Part shown: one piece after another, positions 35,633 to 47,015 of the stretch
Layout: every line of letters begins with the position of its first letter
How positions within the stretch are numbered: the stretch's first letter is position 1
Made by a program: the position numbers and the translations under genes
The notes under the pieces: model-generated
Told to the model about the DNA's origin: nothing
Databases searched by the model: none
What the model saw: only the letters and a program-made list of their open reading frames with translations
Source of the DNA: Mytilus edulis
Taxonomy: Eukaryota > Mollusca > Bivalvia > Mytilida > Mytilidae
Length of the DNA stretch: 64,000 nt
Reading direction: 5' to 3'
Assembly (NCBI RefSeq): GCF_963676685.1
Contig: NC_092351.1
Coordinates: forward strand, 44,382,733-44,446,732

Positions 35633-37082
35633 GTTTCATAAAACGATCGTTAGCGTACGTTTGAACGTTAACCAAACGTAACGCTAAAACTCCGTTTCAT
35701 AAAACAATCGTACTTTGCGATGGTCGTAAATTGCGTGTGAATCGCGAACGCTATTTACGTGTGGTTAAACCTGTCGCAAAGCGATCGTTAAATAAAAGAT
35801 GGCCGTCGCCTTGCATACTTTGGGGTACAACCAACGCCGAATTTTTAGACGACAAAGGGTTTACAGGGAAGGATTGAAATCAGTGACAATTTGAATGACA
35901 CATATATCATATCTCGCTACCGTCTTGTTAGACAGGGCATATTTAAGTTTGCAGATACGCTTTTATCACGCCTTGAAAGGACGACTTTAGTAAATTTCTC
36001 CAACTTTGACCTCCTTTCACACTGACTTTCGAGTAAAGTAAAAGATAATTTGCGTGCTATGTACTTACAATTCATATGTATAACAAGTTATTTCAACAGA
36101 ACAATCAGAAATATCTGAACCAAACCATTTGTTTGTGATATATGAACAAAAACATCTAGACAATAAATTTTATACCAATGTTTACTGTTGACGCTACTTA
36201 AAGGTGTCTTCTGTCACGTCCGCGTTTTTGGCAGGGAGTGCTTGTTTGTCCAATTATAATAACTCCGGTTGAAATATTATATTTTTCTTTTTTTGATTTC
36301 GAGGGCATTTGAAACTATCCAAATCTATCAGTAGCTGTTAATTAAAAAAAAGCAGCACTCTTTCATGAAGATATTTATAAAAAAAAAACTTGTCAGATAT
36401 TTTGATACTGTGCGAGATTCAACATTAAGGTTCGTTAGAGAGCAATTTTCATGGCTTTCGTGGGTACAGGTGAACCAATATTTCAAGTCAACGAATTTTT
36501 CTGAAATCTATATATATATTTGCCGTTCGTAATAATTAACTTATATATATATGTTTATTCGGCATGCCATACTCGATAAAATTGCGGACGTGATAGAAAG
36601 CACTCTTTACCAAAACGTCAACGGAGATTACATTCTACAGAGGTTACATTTGTTCATTTATCTAACATAACGGAAGATAGAAGTGGTACTAAAATTAAAT
36701 GCTGAGATCTTTTGGCTGGGGAATTTATTTCCAAAATTGTGTTTGTTTAGAATAGACCATTCAACGAAGATGTGACAATTTTCAACTTATCTAGAAACAA
36801 TTTTAGTAAGTCTACCTTTTTGGAGGAACAATTATTAATATGGCTTTCTTGGATTAAGACTCTTACTCTCCGTCGTTTACAAGCATATTTTTCTCCAACG
36901 ATAGAAAGTGCGAAATCCTGGGATTCCCGTTCTAAAAATAAATAGCGATTGTATAACGATCGAAAAATCTAACGATTCGTCAACGTATGCTTTATGAAAC
37001 GCACGTAAACGTAATCGTTATGTAGTCGTTAGTTACACGCTAAAATCTACGTCAGTCGTTATTAGCGATTGCTTTATGAAAC
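35633..37082 (+). mobile_element. Harbinger-like element with doubled termini
   Basis: The left end GTTTCATAAAACGATCGTTA (35633) is inverted at the right end (TTAGCGATTGCTTTATGAAA to 37082). A second copy of the same end motif lies inside each terminus: GTTTCATAAAACAATCGTAC at about 35693 and TGCTTTATGAAACG at about 36987. The interior has a transposase N-terminus (35799-35995). No clean target duplication is seen at the outer ends. Confidence 0.7.
35799..35995 (+). pseudogene. PIF/Harbinger (HARBI1-like) transposase N-terminal remnant
   Basis: ATG at 35799 opens MAVALHTLGYNQRRIFRRQR, a basic N-terminus. After a stop and frame change near 35880 the text YIISRYRLVRQGIFKFADTL resembles the HARBI1 region in which a RYR(F/L)PR motif precedes the catalytic domain. 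No DDE-domain remnants are visible downstream, so the gene is truncated as well as frameshifted. Confidence 0.55.
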
Positions 37083-39213
37083 ATGTATTTTTATCAAGTT
37101 GTAGGTCTTTGAATATTGGTGTTTCTCATGATTTTGATATTTATGTTGTAATCCTTTCAAGTAGATGTATGTTCTTAGATTTGTTTTCACGATTAGTTGC
37201 ACATGTAGCAATTACCTTAGGCCCGGTATTTGGTTATATGGTCGATGAAAGTAAAGTGTTTATATTGGTGTTGGCTTCTTAAACTTTTTCGTTGCATTTT
37301 ACCACAAATCCTCTACATGCACCAGTGAAATCGCTGTTTCATGTTTTACTAATTTCTTAGTGTGGCTTGAAATCCATGCATTGGGTTGAATGGCGGAAAT
37401 ATCATTTACCAGTAGTGTAATAGAATGCTAAAATGAGTTGTGCTCAACAAAGTGATGACTGCTGTAACCATATTTTGGCTATTTTACCGATTATGCCTGT
37501 TTTGTTCAGACATCGTTGAAAAAATAACGGAATTTGATGCGACTGTCACAAAAGTGAGAGGTTTAACGCTATTAAACCAGATTCAATACACCACTTTCTA
37601 CATTTGAAAATCCCTGTAAAAAGTCAGGAATATGACAGTTGTAGTCCATCGTGTGATGTGTTTTATCCTTTGATTTTGCCATTTGATTAGGGACTTTCAA
37701 TATTTTTTGTGATTTTACTTTTTTTTTTGACATAATATAAGAAGATAGTTTATTATTGTTGTAGTTGTAATTTATTGCGTTGATATACTATTTCTAGAGG
37801 GTCAGAAATCCTCGAGTAGATAATTTTACAATTTACAATTAGTAAATCTTAGTAAAGCTACGACATACGACAGTATGCTTAACAATGAAGACATACAGTT
37901 AAGGAAAAAGATACAGACATTAATTTTGTGAAATGTTCCATCTGATCACCACACATTTAGCGCATGTTTAAACATGTTAAAAATATAAGAGGTTTAAAAT
38001 GTAGTAAATTTCAATCTACACTATTTTGAACCATCACTATACTATCAATTCATTTGATATGCTTTGACTTTTTTTTTTCCATTTGATTAGGGACTTTACG
38101 TTTCGAATTTCCTCGGAGTTTGTGATTCTTCTTTTTGCAAATTGGAACTGTTTTCACTATATTCAGTTGTGTTGACGTCGCTGACAAATTGATGTCAGTA
38201 ATACTACCATATTTTGCTATTCCTCGTTTGACTTTGACTATAGGCTTAAAAAAGCTGCATCTGCTGGATTTGAATATAAAGCTAGGTTTTTCACTTTTTT
38301 TATATATATGTTATACCGACTATTAATTGATCTTTTCATAATTTGATTTGAATACTAAAAAAATGGAGACAAAAACGGCATTCCAAACTTCAATTTAATA
38401 TACATTTTTTTTTTGTCTATGTGAAAAGTTATAATACAATTTTCCGTAGAAGTCATTCTTACAAAGCTGAAAATAGGGAATGTATTTTATCTGTAAGTGT
38501 GTGTTTACAGTTATTAAAGGCATCTATTGTAATTGTATATTTAATAGGTATTTAATTTTATAAATTGATATACATTGAATCAGATTTTATCTATTAAAGG
38601 ACGAATGAAAGATCAAATACATGCACGGTTTCGTGCGTCATTAGTTGGCTAGATAATATCAATGTTATTGGACATTGGCTTTTAAATCTTTTTTGTATGA
38701 AAAACATAGACAAAATAAATGACACAGAACTGACAATTGTTTATCAATATGTTAATATGGTCTACATGGATTGTTTAGGGATAGGCTATGCATAGTTGTC
38801 ATCTTGTAAATTTAAAGTAAAAAAAGCAGTTGACAATTAGGGATGTAAAAGAAAGGTCAAAGAGTTTCAGTTGATGACATTTCAAAACTCTAAAGTAACT
38901 ACCCGTTTTCCATGAACCATATAGTATGACCTTCTATCAATTCTTTTAAGAATCTTTTTGTTTTTGGTTAAATGAGCTACTAGTATATTTGATGAGTATT
39001 GATACTATATATAGGGACTGCAAATACATATTTGGTGTACATAATGAAAAAGAAAGTAAAATAAACGCTCTACTTGATATACCAGCTAAATATCTAAAAA
39101 GTTAAAAAAAAACATCAGGATACAGAAAAGACACGTCTTAATGTAAACAAACAACGTAACACTATTGAAAAAAGCAAATTAGCAAAAAAGGAATAAAAAC
39201 TCAGTATTTTCAT
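37083..39213. other. Spacer with R2 copies
   Basis: R2 is at about 37470-37725 (AATTTGATGCGACTGTCAC, AACGCTATTAAACCAGATTC, GTCAGGAATATGACAGTTG). A scrap of its 3' end is at 38070-38130 (CCATTTGATTAGGGACTTTA, CCTCGGAG). The rest is unassigned AT-rich DNA without gene evidence. Confidence 0.55.
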
Positions 39214-39217
39214 TTAA

Positions 39218-39490
39218 GGTGGTACCTAACACTACAGGGAGATAACTCTGTAAAATCAGCTAAACGTTTTAATTACGTCGTGTTGTTACGGGAATATTAA
39301 GCTTTTCAATGATCAAAATTGGTATTTGTCAAATTGCTATATAACCAGTGTAATTTTTCTGACAAAACGGTTGGTTCAAAAAATTTGAAATTTTTATATT
39401 TTTATTAAAGTCTCAAAGTAAATACTTTGACAAAATTTTATGAAAATTAAACGAGCCAAATCAATTTTAGTGAAAGTGTTGGGTACCACC
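39218..39490. mobile_element. TTAA-flanked MITE
   Basis: GGTGGTACCTAACAC at the left end is inverted at the right as GTGTTGGGTACCACC, one mismatch. TTAA flanks both ends (39214-39217 and 39491-39494). It is 273 bases, AT-rich and non-coding. Confidence 0.8.
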
Positions 39491-39769
39491 TTAATATAGT
39501 TTAGAATAACATTGAATACAGGACATACAGTTATATATCCATTTCTAAACAATGATATCAAGTTAAACTAGTTTATGGATATATATACATTGTGTGTGTA
39601 TATCTTCTTTTAGTTAAAAAAAATTTTGATAAGAATTCCTAAGTTCAGGCGTCACCATTGTGGTGTAGCCTTAATCGCTATGAACACAAACAAGTGTGTC
39701 TACAAAGAAAATAAAAAGACATATAAACAAAGCACAGTAGCAACACATAGCACAGTCAGACTATAACAC

Positions 39770-40060
39770 AATGCTGACTTCAGTATCCCTATTTTCAACC
39801 TTTTACATAAAAAATATGTCTGTTTGTTTTGTTCAAACATTGTTGTCAGTATGATGGAATTGTATACGACTGGGATACAAGTGAGATGTGAAGCTAGCTA
39901 TAAAACCAGATCAATCCACTATTTCTTCTTAAGAAAATGACTGTAACCAAGTCAGGAATATGACAGTTTAAGCTTTTGATATTATCATTAAATAAGGGAC
40001 TTTCCGTTTTGAATTTACTTCGGAGTTCGGTAGATTTATTATTTTACATTTGGCATACCC
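39770..40060 (+). repeat. R2 dispersed repeat copy
   Basis: AATGCTGACTTCAGTATCCC, GTCTGTTTGTTTTGTTCAAA, GCTAGCTATAAAACCAG and GGGACTTTCCGTTTTGAATT follow R2 order just downstream (3') of the four-TM gene. Confidence 0.75.
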
Positions 40061-40219
40061 ACCTTGATTTTGTGGTTTTTTGTTATACTCATAGGAAGTC
40101 TCCATCGTAACATTATAAGTAATACATGTAAAAGATTACAGAAAAAGTTTAGCCACTTGAATTCATCTTATTTTGAATAGACACTGTACATTTGTATTTC
40201 TTCTATGTCTTCTTTTGCT

Positions 40220-40702
40220 TTATCTTTTGTTAGATTTTTTAATAATTTTGGATTTGTCACCTGGAAGTTTACGACAGGGCGTTCCTTTATTCATCAAAAT
40301 CCCGGACACAGATCCAGCAATCAATGTTGAGACAATACCAAAAATAATCAAAATGTTTATTGCGAAATGCTTACTGCAACTTCTGGAAATAAGTACACAC
40401 GATACAATAATACATGACACTCCTACGGATACCCAAACTAAGGAACAAACAACCTTCAGGCAGAATCTTTCACCCATTTTTGAAAACATACTCAGTCCGG
40501 CACAAAATACGCAGAAACAGCCTACAATGGGTAAAGCTATCAATCCATTTCGTGACGCAACATCTCCTGGGTTACATGTAAAACTGTGAATAACTTCTGC
40601 TACTAAGATAAATATAACTCCTGTCATGGTCCAGAATATCAAACAAGACCATTTGAAACAATCTGTTCCGCAGAAAATCGCATTGACATCCCTTTTCGAC
40701 AT
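40220..40702 (-). CDS. Small four-transmembrane cysteine-rich protein
   Basis: An intact 160-residue frame from MSKRDVNAIF. An in-frame ATG 15 codons upstream exists, but homology to the paralogues starts at MSKRD. Predicted helices: about 19-39, 54-73, 81-106 and 112-137. Short polar termini and a short TM1-TM2 loop (SFTCNPGDVASRNG) give a tetraspan plan with both ends probably cytosolic. Cysteines are frequent in helices 2 and 3 (CFCVFC, SCIIVSC). The tail ends GDKSKIIKKSNKR; GDKSKII is conserved in the paralogue at 60687-61160. Topology and the LPIVG...CAG spacing recall MS4A/CD20-like proteins, but I cannot assign the family. No intron is needed within the frame. Confidence 0.78.
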   Translation of the reverse strand: MSKRDVNAIFCGTDCFKWSCLIFWTMTGVIFILVAEVIHSFTCNPGDVASRNGLIALPIVGCFCVFCAGLSMFSKMGERFCLKVVCSLVWVSVGVSCIIVSCVLISRSCSKHFAINILIIFGIVSTLIAGSVSGILMNKGTPCRKLPGDKSKIIKKSNKR

Positions 40703-40764
40703 GCTAACTGGGTTAGCATGTAGTTTTCGCCTTTCAATATAATACAAATTTAAGTTGTAAAAAA

Positions 40765-40835
40765 CTCATCATAGATACCAGGACTAAATTTTGTATATAC
40801 GTCAGACGCGTAACAGAATGGTATTATTAAATAGC
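40765..40835 (-). repeat. R5 scrap upstream of four-TM gene
   Basis: CTCATCATAGATACCAGG, ACTAAATTTTGTATATACG and CAGACGCGTAAC match the R5 end seen at 44733-44885. Confidence 0.6.
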
Positions 40836-41249
40836 CAAATCTACATTGTTGTCACTGTTAAAGAAGCGAGACATGAATTGGGTTTGTTCCAGAATTAATT
40901 GATATTAATGTCATACTTAAATGCCTTTAACGGAAGAAAAGACATGAATCGGTTAAGCCCATGAATATTTACTACGATGTAACAATTGATTTGCAAAATG
41001 ATAACCTTCAAATGCAATCAACCTTATTTATTTGTTGAAAACATATGTGACCCGCCATGACATTTGCAGGCTTATAAACATGATAAATATCGAGATTCAA
41101 TGAAATACGTATTTGTGAAGAAGAGGTAAACACTTTCCCTAGTTTCTTTTTTGCTGACGCCGAACTATACATCATATAAGTTTTGAAGAAGTTTTACTTT
41201 ATCGTTTTGAGTGAAAAATATTTGAATCTACATTTTAAATTAATACAAA

Positions 41250-41763
41250 AAAAAATCAAATTTCTGCTCTATAGATTTCCTTTCATAAATGAAATCTGAA
41301 ATATATCCCTAACAAATGCACCGTATAAAATGCATATAAGAGAACACCTACTTATAAACTGTTACGCGTCGCATACTAAGTATAGAGAAATGCATAATAC
41401 ATCTAAATTAAAAGAAGGAATTCTTAAAGCTTACTTTGACAAATTTTAAACTAACTTCATTTCAACAAGTTTAAATTACATGTTCTAAAATAGAGCTACA
41501 AAACAAATTCTTTGCTTTATAAATTTTCTTTCATAAATGGAGTCTGAAATATATCCATAATAAATGCACCGTATCAAGTGCATATATGAGAACACCTACT
41601 TATAAACTGTTACGCGTCGCATACTATGTTTTAAGACATGCATGATAAATCTAAATTAAAAGACGAATTTAAAAAAAAGGAATTATCAAAGCTTACTTTG
41701 ACAAATTTTAAACTAACGTCATTTCAACAAGTTTAAATTACATGTTCTAAAATAGAGCTAAGA
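41250..41763. repeat. 257-bp tandem duplication upstream of four-TM gene
   Basis: Two close copies: TTATAAACTGTTACGCGTCG near 41353 and again near 41600, and TTAAATTACATGTTCTAAAA near 41471 and 41729. The counterpart upstream of 60687-61160 has no such doubling, so the duplication is private to this copy. Confidence 0.85.
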
Positions 41764-42900
41764 ATTGTTTGTATTGTAGTAAATTTAAGTCTTTGACATT
41801 CTATTCAAATACGCTATTGAACATTACTATGAGCCAATAAATACAATAATTTTGTATTTTATAAATTAGTGCCTGCAATAAATAAAAGCCGTCATAGAAC
41901 AGTCTCATTTTCATACAGATATTCGTAATGACTAGTTTCATTGCTATTAAAACAAATATGTCATAATAACATGACAGAGAGTTTTGTTTTGGAATATTCT
42001 AGATAAATATACAAAAAGCAAATTTTAGACAATGTACCCTTCTTAGCCTGAAAGTGGCTAGTCACGTATAGTTAACAATGACGTTCTACCTCCATAAGCC
42101 TGGATATGTCGTGGCTGGTCACATATACGACATACTGATTTCAGTTAAAATAAAGTTTGTATGTATATACATAAAAGAAGACGTGTGGTCAATCTAAATA
42201 AGACAGCAATCAAACGATACAAATAATAAAATACCTGCAAATTTAATTTATATCAGACATTTACTCTACAGACACAAATGATTAAAAGTCAAGACAAAAT
42301 TTTAAAAACAAGATGAAATGAAATCGTATTGAAATATATTTCTGCACAACAAAAAATCATCTGTGTCCGTCTCATTTAAAAAAACGTTGTTTCTTTTCTA
42401 GAGCTAATTCTTTCTTATCGGTAAACTTGCTCTTTATCAAAACTTAGTAGGCGTGGTTGTGTATGTTTTCATCCTTATACATGTACTTAAATAGACATAT
42501 ACGAGTATCTTTGCGCGGGAGGTTTGGCTAGTCAATAAACCAGGTTCAACCCACTATTTTTCTTACAATAACCCGTACCAAGTCAGTAATATGGCAGATG
42601 TAATCAATATGTATGTTGACGGGTTCTTTCTGTTGCACTTCAGCGTTCTTGTTATTCTTTTGTTTTCTTTTAGTTAGCGCGTTTGTCTCAGTATTGGTTT
42701 GCTACACGGATTTATGTTCTCCCAATTGATATATAACTTTTGAACACGGGTATACTACTGTTGCCTTTATTTGACATTACCATACTGAACTAAACGTTTC
42801 ATTAAGCTTATTTGAGAGACTTATACTTTTGCACAGTACGATTTCCCCAACACCTCCTCACATATTTTATATGACAAAAGAGTTTGAAGATACTAGAAAA

Positions 42901-42916
42901 GGGGGGGGGGGGGGGC
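42901..42916 (+). repeat. Poly-G run
   Basis: A run of 16 or more G bases interrupts the duplicated upstream region; the equivalent position near 62160 has no such run. Confidence 0.8.
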
Positions 42917-43128
42917 AATCAAACATCCTTTTGCAAATAAGAAGAAAATATAAAAAAGACTATATTCAATACAAAAGGATTTACATGTTAAAAAGTCTCA
43001 CAATTAAACAGCTTATACTACTGTTGCCTTTATGAGACTTAAAGAAAGAGTAGGAACTCCTAAATTCACTAGCATCAAACTAGGTGTTTCTTCGATCAAA
43101 CGAAGCAAATACGGTGCTGGTTTTAAGC

Positions 43129-43198
43129 ATGGTGGTGATTAATCTCTATCTGTTCACGTGTGTTTTCATCGATGTCATCCCCGGTGCAATAGTCAGAA
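43129..43198 (+). CDS. Possible signal-peptide exon, divergent from four-TM gene
   Basis: ATG at 43129 opens MVVINLYLFTCVFIDVIPGA and reaches a consensus-like donor GTAAAT at 43199 in phase 1. The 23 residues are hydrophobic like a signal peptide. A paralogous exon with a three-base in-frame indel lies at 62337-62403. No downstream exon is recognised: what follows is the minus-strand UGT pseudogene. Function unknown; it could also be conserved noncoding DNA. Confidence 0.3.
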
Positions 43199-43416
43199 GT
43201 AAATATTTCATTTTTTTTTTACCTTCATACTTAATTGTTACGTAATTGATCACATTAATTTCTAAATCTTGTCGATATGAACGTACCTGTATTAATATTA
43301 ATACATCATACATTTTTAAAAGCCTGAGTGAAAATAGTCTTTGATTACATTTTCAGTATATAGTTTGTAAATATTCAATTTAAAATTAAAATTTAATTTA
43401 CATAAAACGCGTAGCT

Positions 43417-44735
43417 TTATTGTTGTTTTTCTTTGGCATTCATTTTTCTACAACATAGTTTAATACAAAACGTCAGAAATATCTTAAAAGAATACACGAC
43501 AAATACTAGTCCCACAATGTAGACCAGATACACGTCTACCATATCAGGGCATATCTAGCTGGTCTGAAATGTTCTGATCCATACTTAGTCACCAAATCTA
43601 TCCAATTAGCTGCTCTTTGTGTTGGTGTTTGTGGACGACTGTGGAATATCGCAGAAGCATTTTTAATGCTGAACATGAAACTGCTGTTATGCACTACTTT
43701 ATTGATGTTGTCAACTAATTCGTTCATAGAAAAATCTAAAATATCCATTGAAATTCCATAACCCTTTTCTTTCAAAACAGCGGCATTTGATATTTGATCA
43801 AGAGCAATTGGAAATGAAAAGCATCGGTACGCCATGGTAGAGAGCTTCAAAGATACTGCTCTTTCCGCAATGAGTGATGAATAGTTTCGTTTTGACTTGC
43901 CCAAGAAGATCATTCTGTGGTAACCATGGCAAAAGTAATATGTTTCCATATTCTTTTTCATAATCTCCATTACGAAAAATAAAATTAAAATGCTTCAACT
44001 TTTGAAAAGATGAAATTAATTTATTCATTATATTTTCAAGGCATGACTTAATTATGCTATCAAAGGCAACAATAACTAAGCCATCTTTAGACTTCTCAAC
44101 AAATGCCTCTATCCTAGATATCAATGATTTAGCGGCTTGGCTGCTAATCCACCACATAAAATGGCATTCGAGGCGATGGGAATTGGATAATCCATTAAAA
44201 TATCCCTGTTAATTATATGTAGCAAAAAAGGTACTATTCAATTCGCTGTTTGACATCAACGGTTTTCCGGAACATATTTAGCAATTAGAATGCCAAATGA
44301 AGGCATTGTGGGTTTGATCAGATGAATAGTATACAATACGATATTAATCATTCGTTCCAGGAATGTCATTTTGTCTATATATCCTGACAAGAGTGCTGGC
44401 ATGTAGGCAGGATTAAATGGCGTTCGGTGGAGACTTGGATCATAGTGGGCAGAGCTTAATATGAAGGGTAATGAAAGTTTGTATCCTAAAATTTCGTAGC
44501 AAACAAAAGGATCATAGTCAACGATGGCATAGTCAAACTTTAAGATTCCAAATAGTTCATCATCTGTCAAAAACGAATGACAGTGATCATATGCATTTCC
44601 CAGTAATTGAAGTAAGGAAAAAGACTTATAACCATTCGTTTTTAATTCCGATATAAGTTGAACGTCATGAAAAATGGACGAATTATCAAGACTCATTGCT
44701 GCTACAGAATTAATCGACAATCCATTGGAAATAAA
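43417..44735 (-). pseudogene. Broken UDP-glycosyltransferase (UGT)
   Basis: UGTs join a sugar from UDP-sugar to lipophilic substrates, anchored in the ER. The C-terminal two-thirds of such a protein is legible but broken. It runs from SINSVAAMSLDNSS (44720) to KYVPENR, where two in-frame TGA codons follow, then MDYPIPIASNA and CGGLAAKPLN, a frameshift near 44130, then IEAFVEKSKDGLVIVAF. The UGT signature region follows (LPWLPQNDLLGQ, FITHCGKSSIFEALYHGVPM), another frameshift near 43830 (FPIALDQISNAAVL), HFRPARYALIW, a last frameshift, and the membrane anchor VYLVYIVGLVFVVYSF. It ends in the lysine-containing tail NAKEKQQ at TAA 43417-43419. The N-terminal part is cut off by an R5 repeat at about 44735. 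THCGKSS departs from the usual THGGxNS. Confidence 0.88.
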
Positions 44736-45000
44736 CTCATCATGGATACCAGGACTAAATTTTGTATATACGCCAGATGCGCGTTTCGTCTACAAAAGAC
44801 TCATCAGTGACGCTCGAATCCAAACGTAAAATGGAACGTAATTCTTTGTCCATTGATGTTGAAAGCACAAATGTTGCTAATTCTTTTGTTATAAAATTGA
44901 GAATGGGGAATGTGCCAAAGAGACAACAACCCGACCATCGAAAAAAAAACAACAGCAGAAGGTCACCAACAGGTCTTACAGTAGAGATGTGACTTCTCAA
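44733..45000 (-). repeat. R5 and R1 scraps cutting the UGT
   Basis: R5 is at 44733-44885 (CTCATCATGGATACCAGG, GATGCGCGTTTCGTCTAC, CTCATCAGTGACGCTCGAAT, ATTCTTTGTCCATTGATG). An R1 scrap follows at about 44893-44985 (TTGAGAATGGGGAATGTG, AGAAGGTCACCAACAGGTCT). This block replaces the expected N-terminal coding part of the UGT. Confidence 0.75.
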
Positions 45001-46097
45001 TTGGGCCACAATATATTTTAGAGTCCACATAATACAAATTTGTGAAATATCCCAGGATTACAGCAATAACGAATGTTTTCCATTCATACGTCATCATGAA
45101 GAATATAAAATCATTAATTCAGTAAATAAAAAAAACAGTTAGACGAAATACAACTGACAATTTTATTTATCTTTTGAAGTATTTAAACCATAAGCTTTCT
45201 GGTATTTTTACTGCTCTTAGAATAAAAGAATTTCATGAATCTCTCTGTATCACGACTTTCCAGTTGATCGACATTCTTTTAGAGATAAGGATGCAGGCGG
45301 AGTCTGTCACATCTAGAAGTGCGGAAATATAAACACAAGCATAAAAAACTCAAATGCCATGTTCAATTCACTTTTGTTCAAGAAAGCCTAATTTTAAGGA
45401 ATAGAAAATTGTTGAAAATTATACTAAGAAATGTTTGAACTTAGAAAACGATCAATATAGTACAATTTTTATAAGAAGATGTGGAAATGAGTGCCCCTGC
45501 ATGACACAACTCTTAAAGCGAGTCACAATGCACTAGTATACAAAGTTATCGATTGTAGGTCAAAGTACGGCCTTCAACACAGAGCCTTGTCTCACACTGT
45601 ACGTCCAGCTATAAAGGGCACGAAAATGTAAAAAATGTTTACTTTTTACTCATATTAATAAAATTGAGAATGGAAATGGGGAATGTGTCAAAGAGACAAC
45701 AACCCGACCAAATAAAAAACAACAGCAGAGGGTCACCAACAACAATATTATTATATTTGAACTTAAGTGTGTACGTTGTGTTATTACAGTATTGTCTATA
45801 TTATAAAAGCATCTAAATTGTAGTGATTTAGCCGATTTTTGGAAGATTTTACTATGCTTCACCACCAAAAAAAAGAGTGTCTGTTACCATGGCAACCACT
45901 CGTATTTTCCCACTCATGTTTATTTTTTTAGCAGTATTCAGTTACTGCTTCTTCTAGGCCATTTATAGATAAAATCTGAAACCCTCATAAATCGCCCTGC
46001 CTGGTTCTTACAAAGAGCTGTACTTAATATTCCATAGATATTGTGTCATAGATGAAACTGGTTAGTTCCGGGAATGTTTACCTGTTTTTTTGTTTAA
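45001..46097. other. Gene-free spacer with R1 scrap
   Basis: An R1 scrap lies at about 45655-45745 (TTGAGAATGGAAATGGGGAA, CAGAGGGTCACCAAC). Around 45555-45620 there is R3-like text (CGGCCTTCAACACAGAGCC). Nothing gene-like otherwise. Confidence 0.55.
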
Positions 46098-47015
46098 ATA
46101 AAATTGAGAATGGAAATGTAGCGAGAAATTCCCGCACCGGAGGCGTCCTTCAGCTGGCCCCTAAACAAATATATACTAGTCCAGTGATAATGAACGCCAT
46201 ACTTATTTCCAAATTGTACACAAGAAACTAAAATTAAAGTAATACAAGACTAACAAAGGCCAGAGGCTCCTGACTTGGAACAAGCGCAAAAATGCGGCGG
46301 GGTTAAACATGTTTGTGAGATCTCAACCCTCCCCCTATACCTCTAACCAATGTAGTAAAGTAAACGCATAACAATACGCACATTAAAATTCAGTTCAAGA
46401 GAAATCCGAGTCCGATTGTCAGAAGTTGTAACCAAAGAAAATAAACAAAATGACAATAATACATAAATAACAACAGACTACTAGCAGTTAACTGACATGT
46501 CAGCTCCAGACTTCAATTAAACTGACTGAAAGATTATGATTTCATCATATGAACATCAGGCACAATCCTTCCCGTTAGGGGTTTAGTATCATACCATCAT
46601 AACATATATGAGAAGAACATAACCCGTGTCATGCCAACAACTGTTTTTAAAAAATAATGTGTTTAGTTCAGATGCAAAGACCTTATCAGTGACTCAATAT
46701 TAACGCCAAAATATGCAATCTTTAATGACTTGACAACAGTATCGTAATTATATCCCTTCTTAATAAGTCTATTCAAAGGTTTTGTAAGTTTCTGAGGTGA
46801 AGACTGACACCTTTGTGCTTTATAAAGAATATTACCATAAAAAATTGGATGTGAAATACCTGAACGTATTAGAAGTCTGCATATTGAGCTATAAATGTCT
46901 TTTTAAGGAGTTGAACCATTTCGGTGGATAATTTACACTGCAGTCTCAGGTTACGGTGAACGTTGGAGCCTGCTACAACGTTTAATCCCGGAACATTTGT
47001 ATGCACTATCGTAAG
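46098..47015 (-). repeat. R1 attached to a coding remnant of its parent retroelement
   Basis: R1 runs from 46098 to about 46650 (GGAGGCGTCCTTCAGCTGG ... CTCAACCCTCCCCCTATACC ... CCATCATAACATATATGAGA). Immediately beyond, the minus strand is open as HPIFYGNILYKAQRCQSS, then RLIKKGYNYDTVVKSLKIAY and FGVNIESLIRSLHLN followed by a stop at about 46664. I recall this ending as the C-terminus of an RT-bearing ORF common in mussels. The arrangement indicates that R1 is the 3' untranslated tail of that element. Confidence 0.6.

Larger units (their letters stand above)
40890..43210. promoter_or_regulatory. Duplicated upstream region of four-TM gene (left copy)
   Basis: Blocks here recur in the same order upstream of the 60687-61160 gene: GATAACCTTCAAATGCAATC (41002; 61404), GACAGCAATCAAACGATAC (42203; 61687), AAGATGAAATGAAATCGTAT (42310; 61828), TAGTAGGCGTGGTTG then TACTTAAATAGACATATACG (42443; 61998), and the small opposite-strand exon at the far end. 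It also holds a 257-bp tandem duplication (41250-41763) and an R2 scrap (42525-42605). A promoter role is inferred from position and duplication only. Confidence 0.5.

Noticed and set aside
43536-44157. Overlapping minus-strand frames that could be separate small genes
   Set aside because: Both are pieces of one UGT joined by frameshifts; they are described together as a pseudogene.
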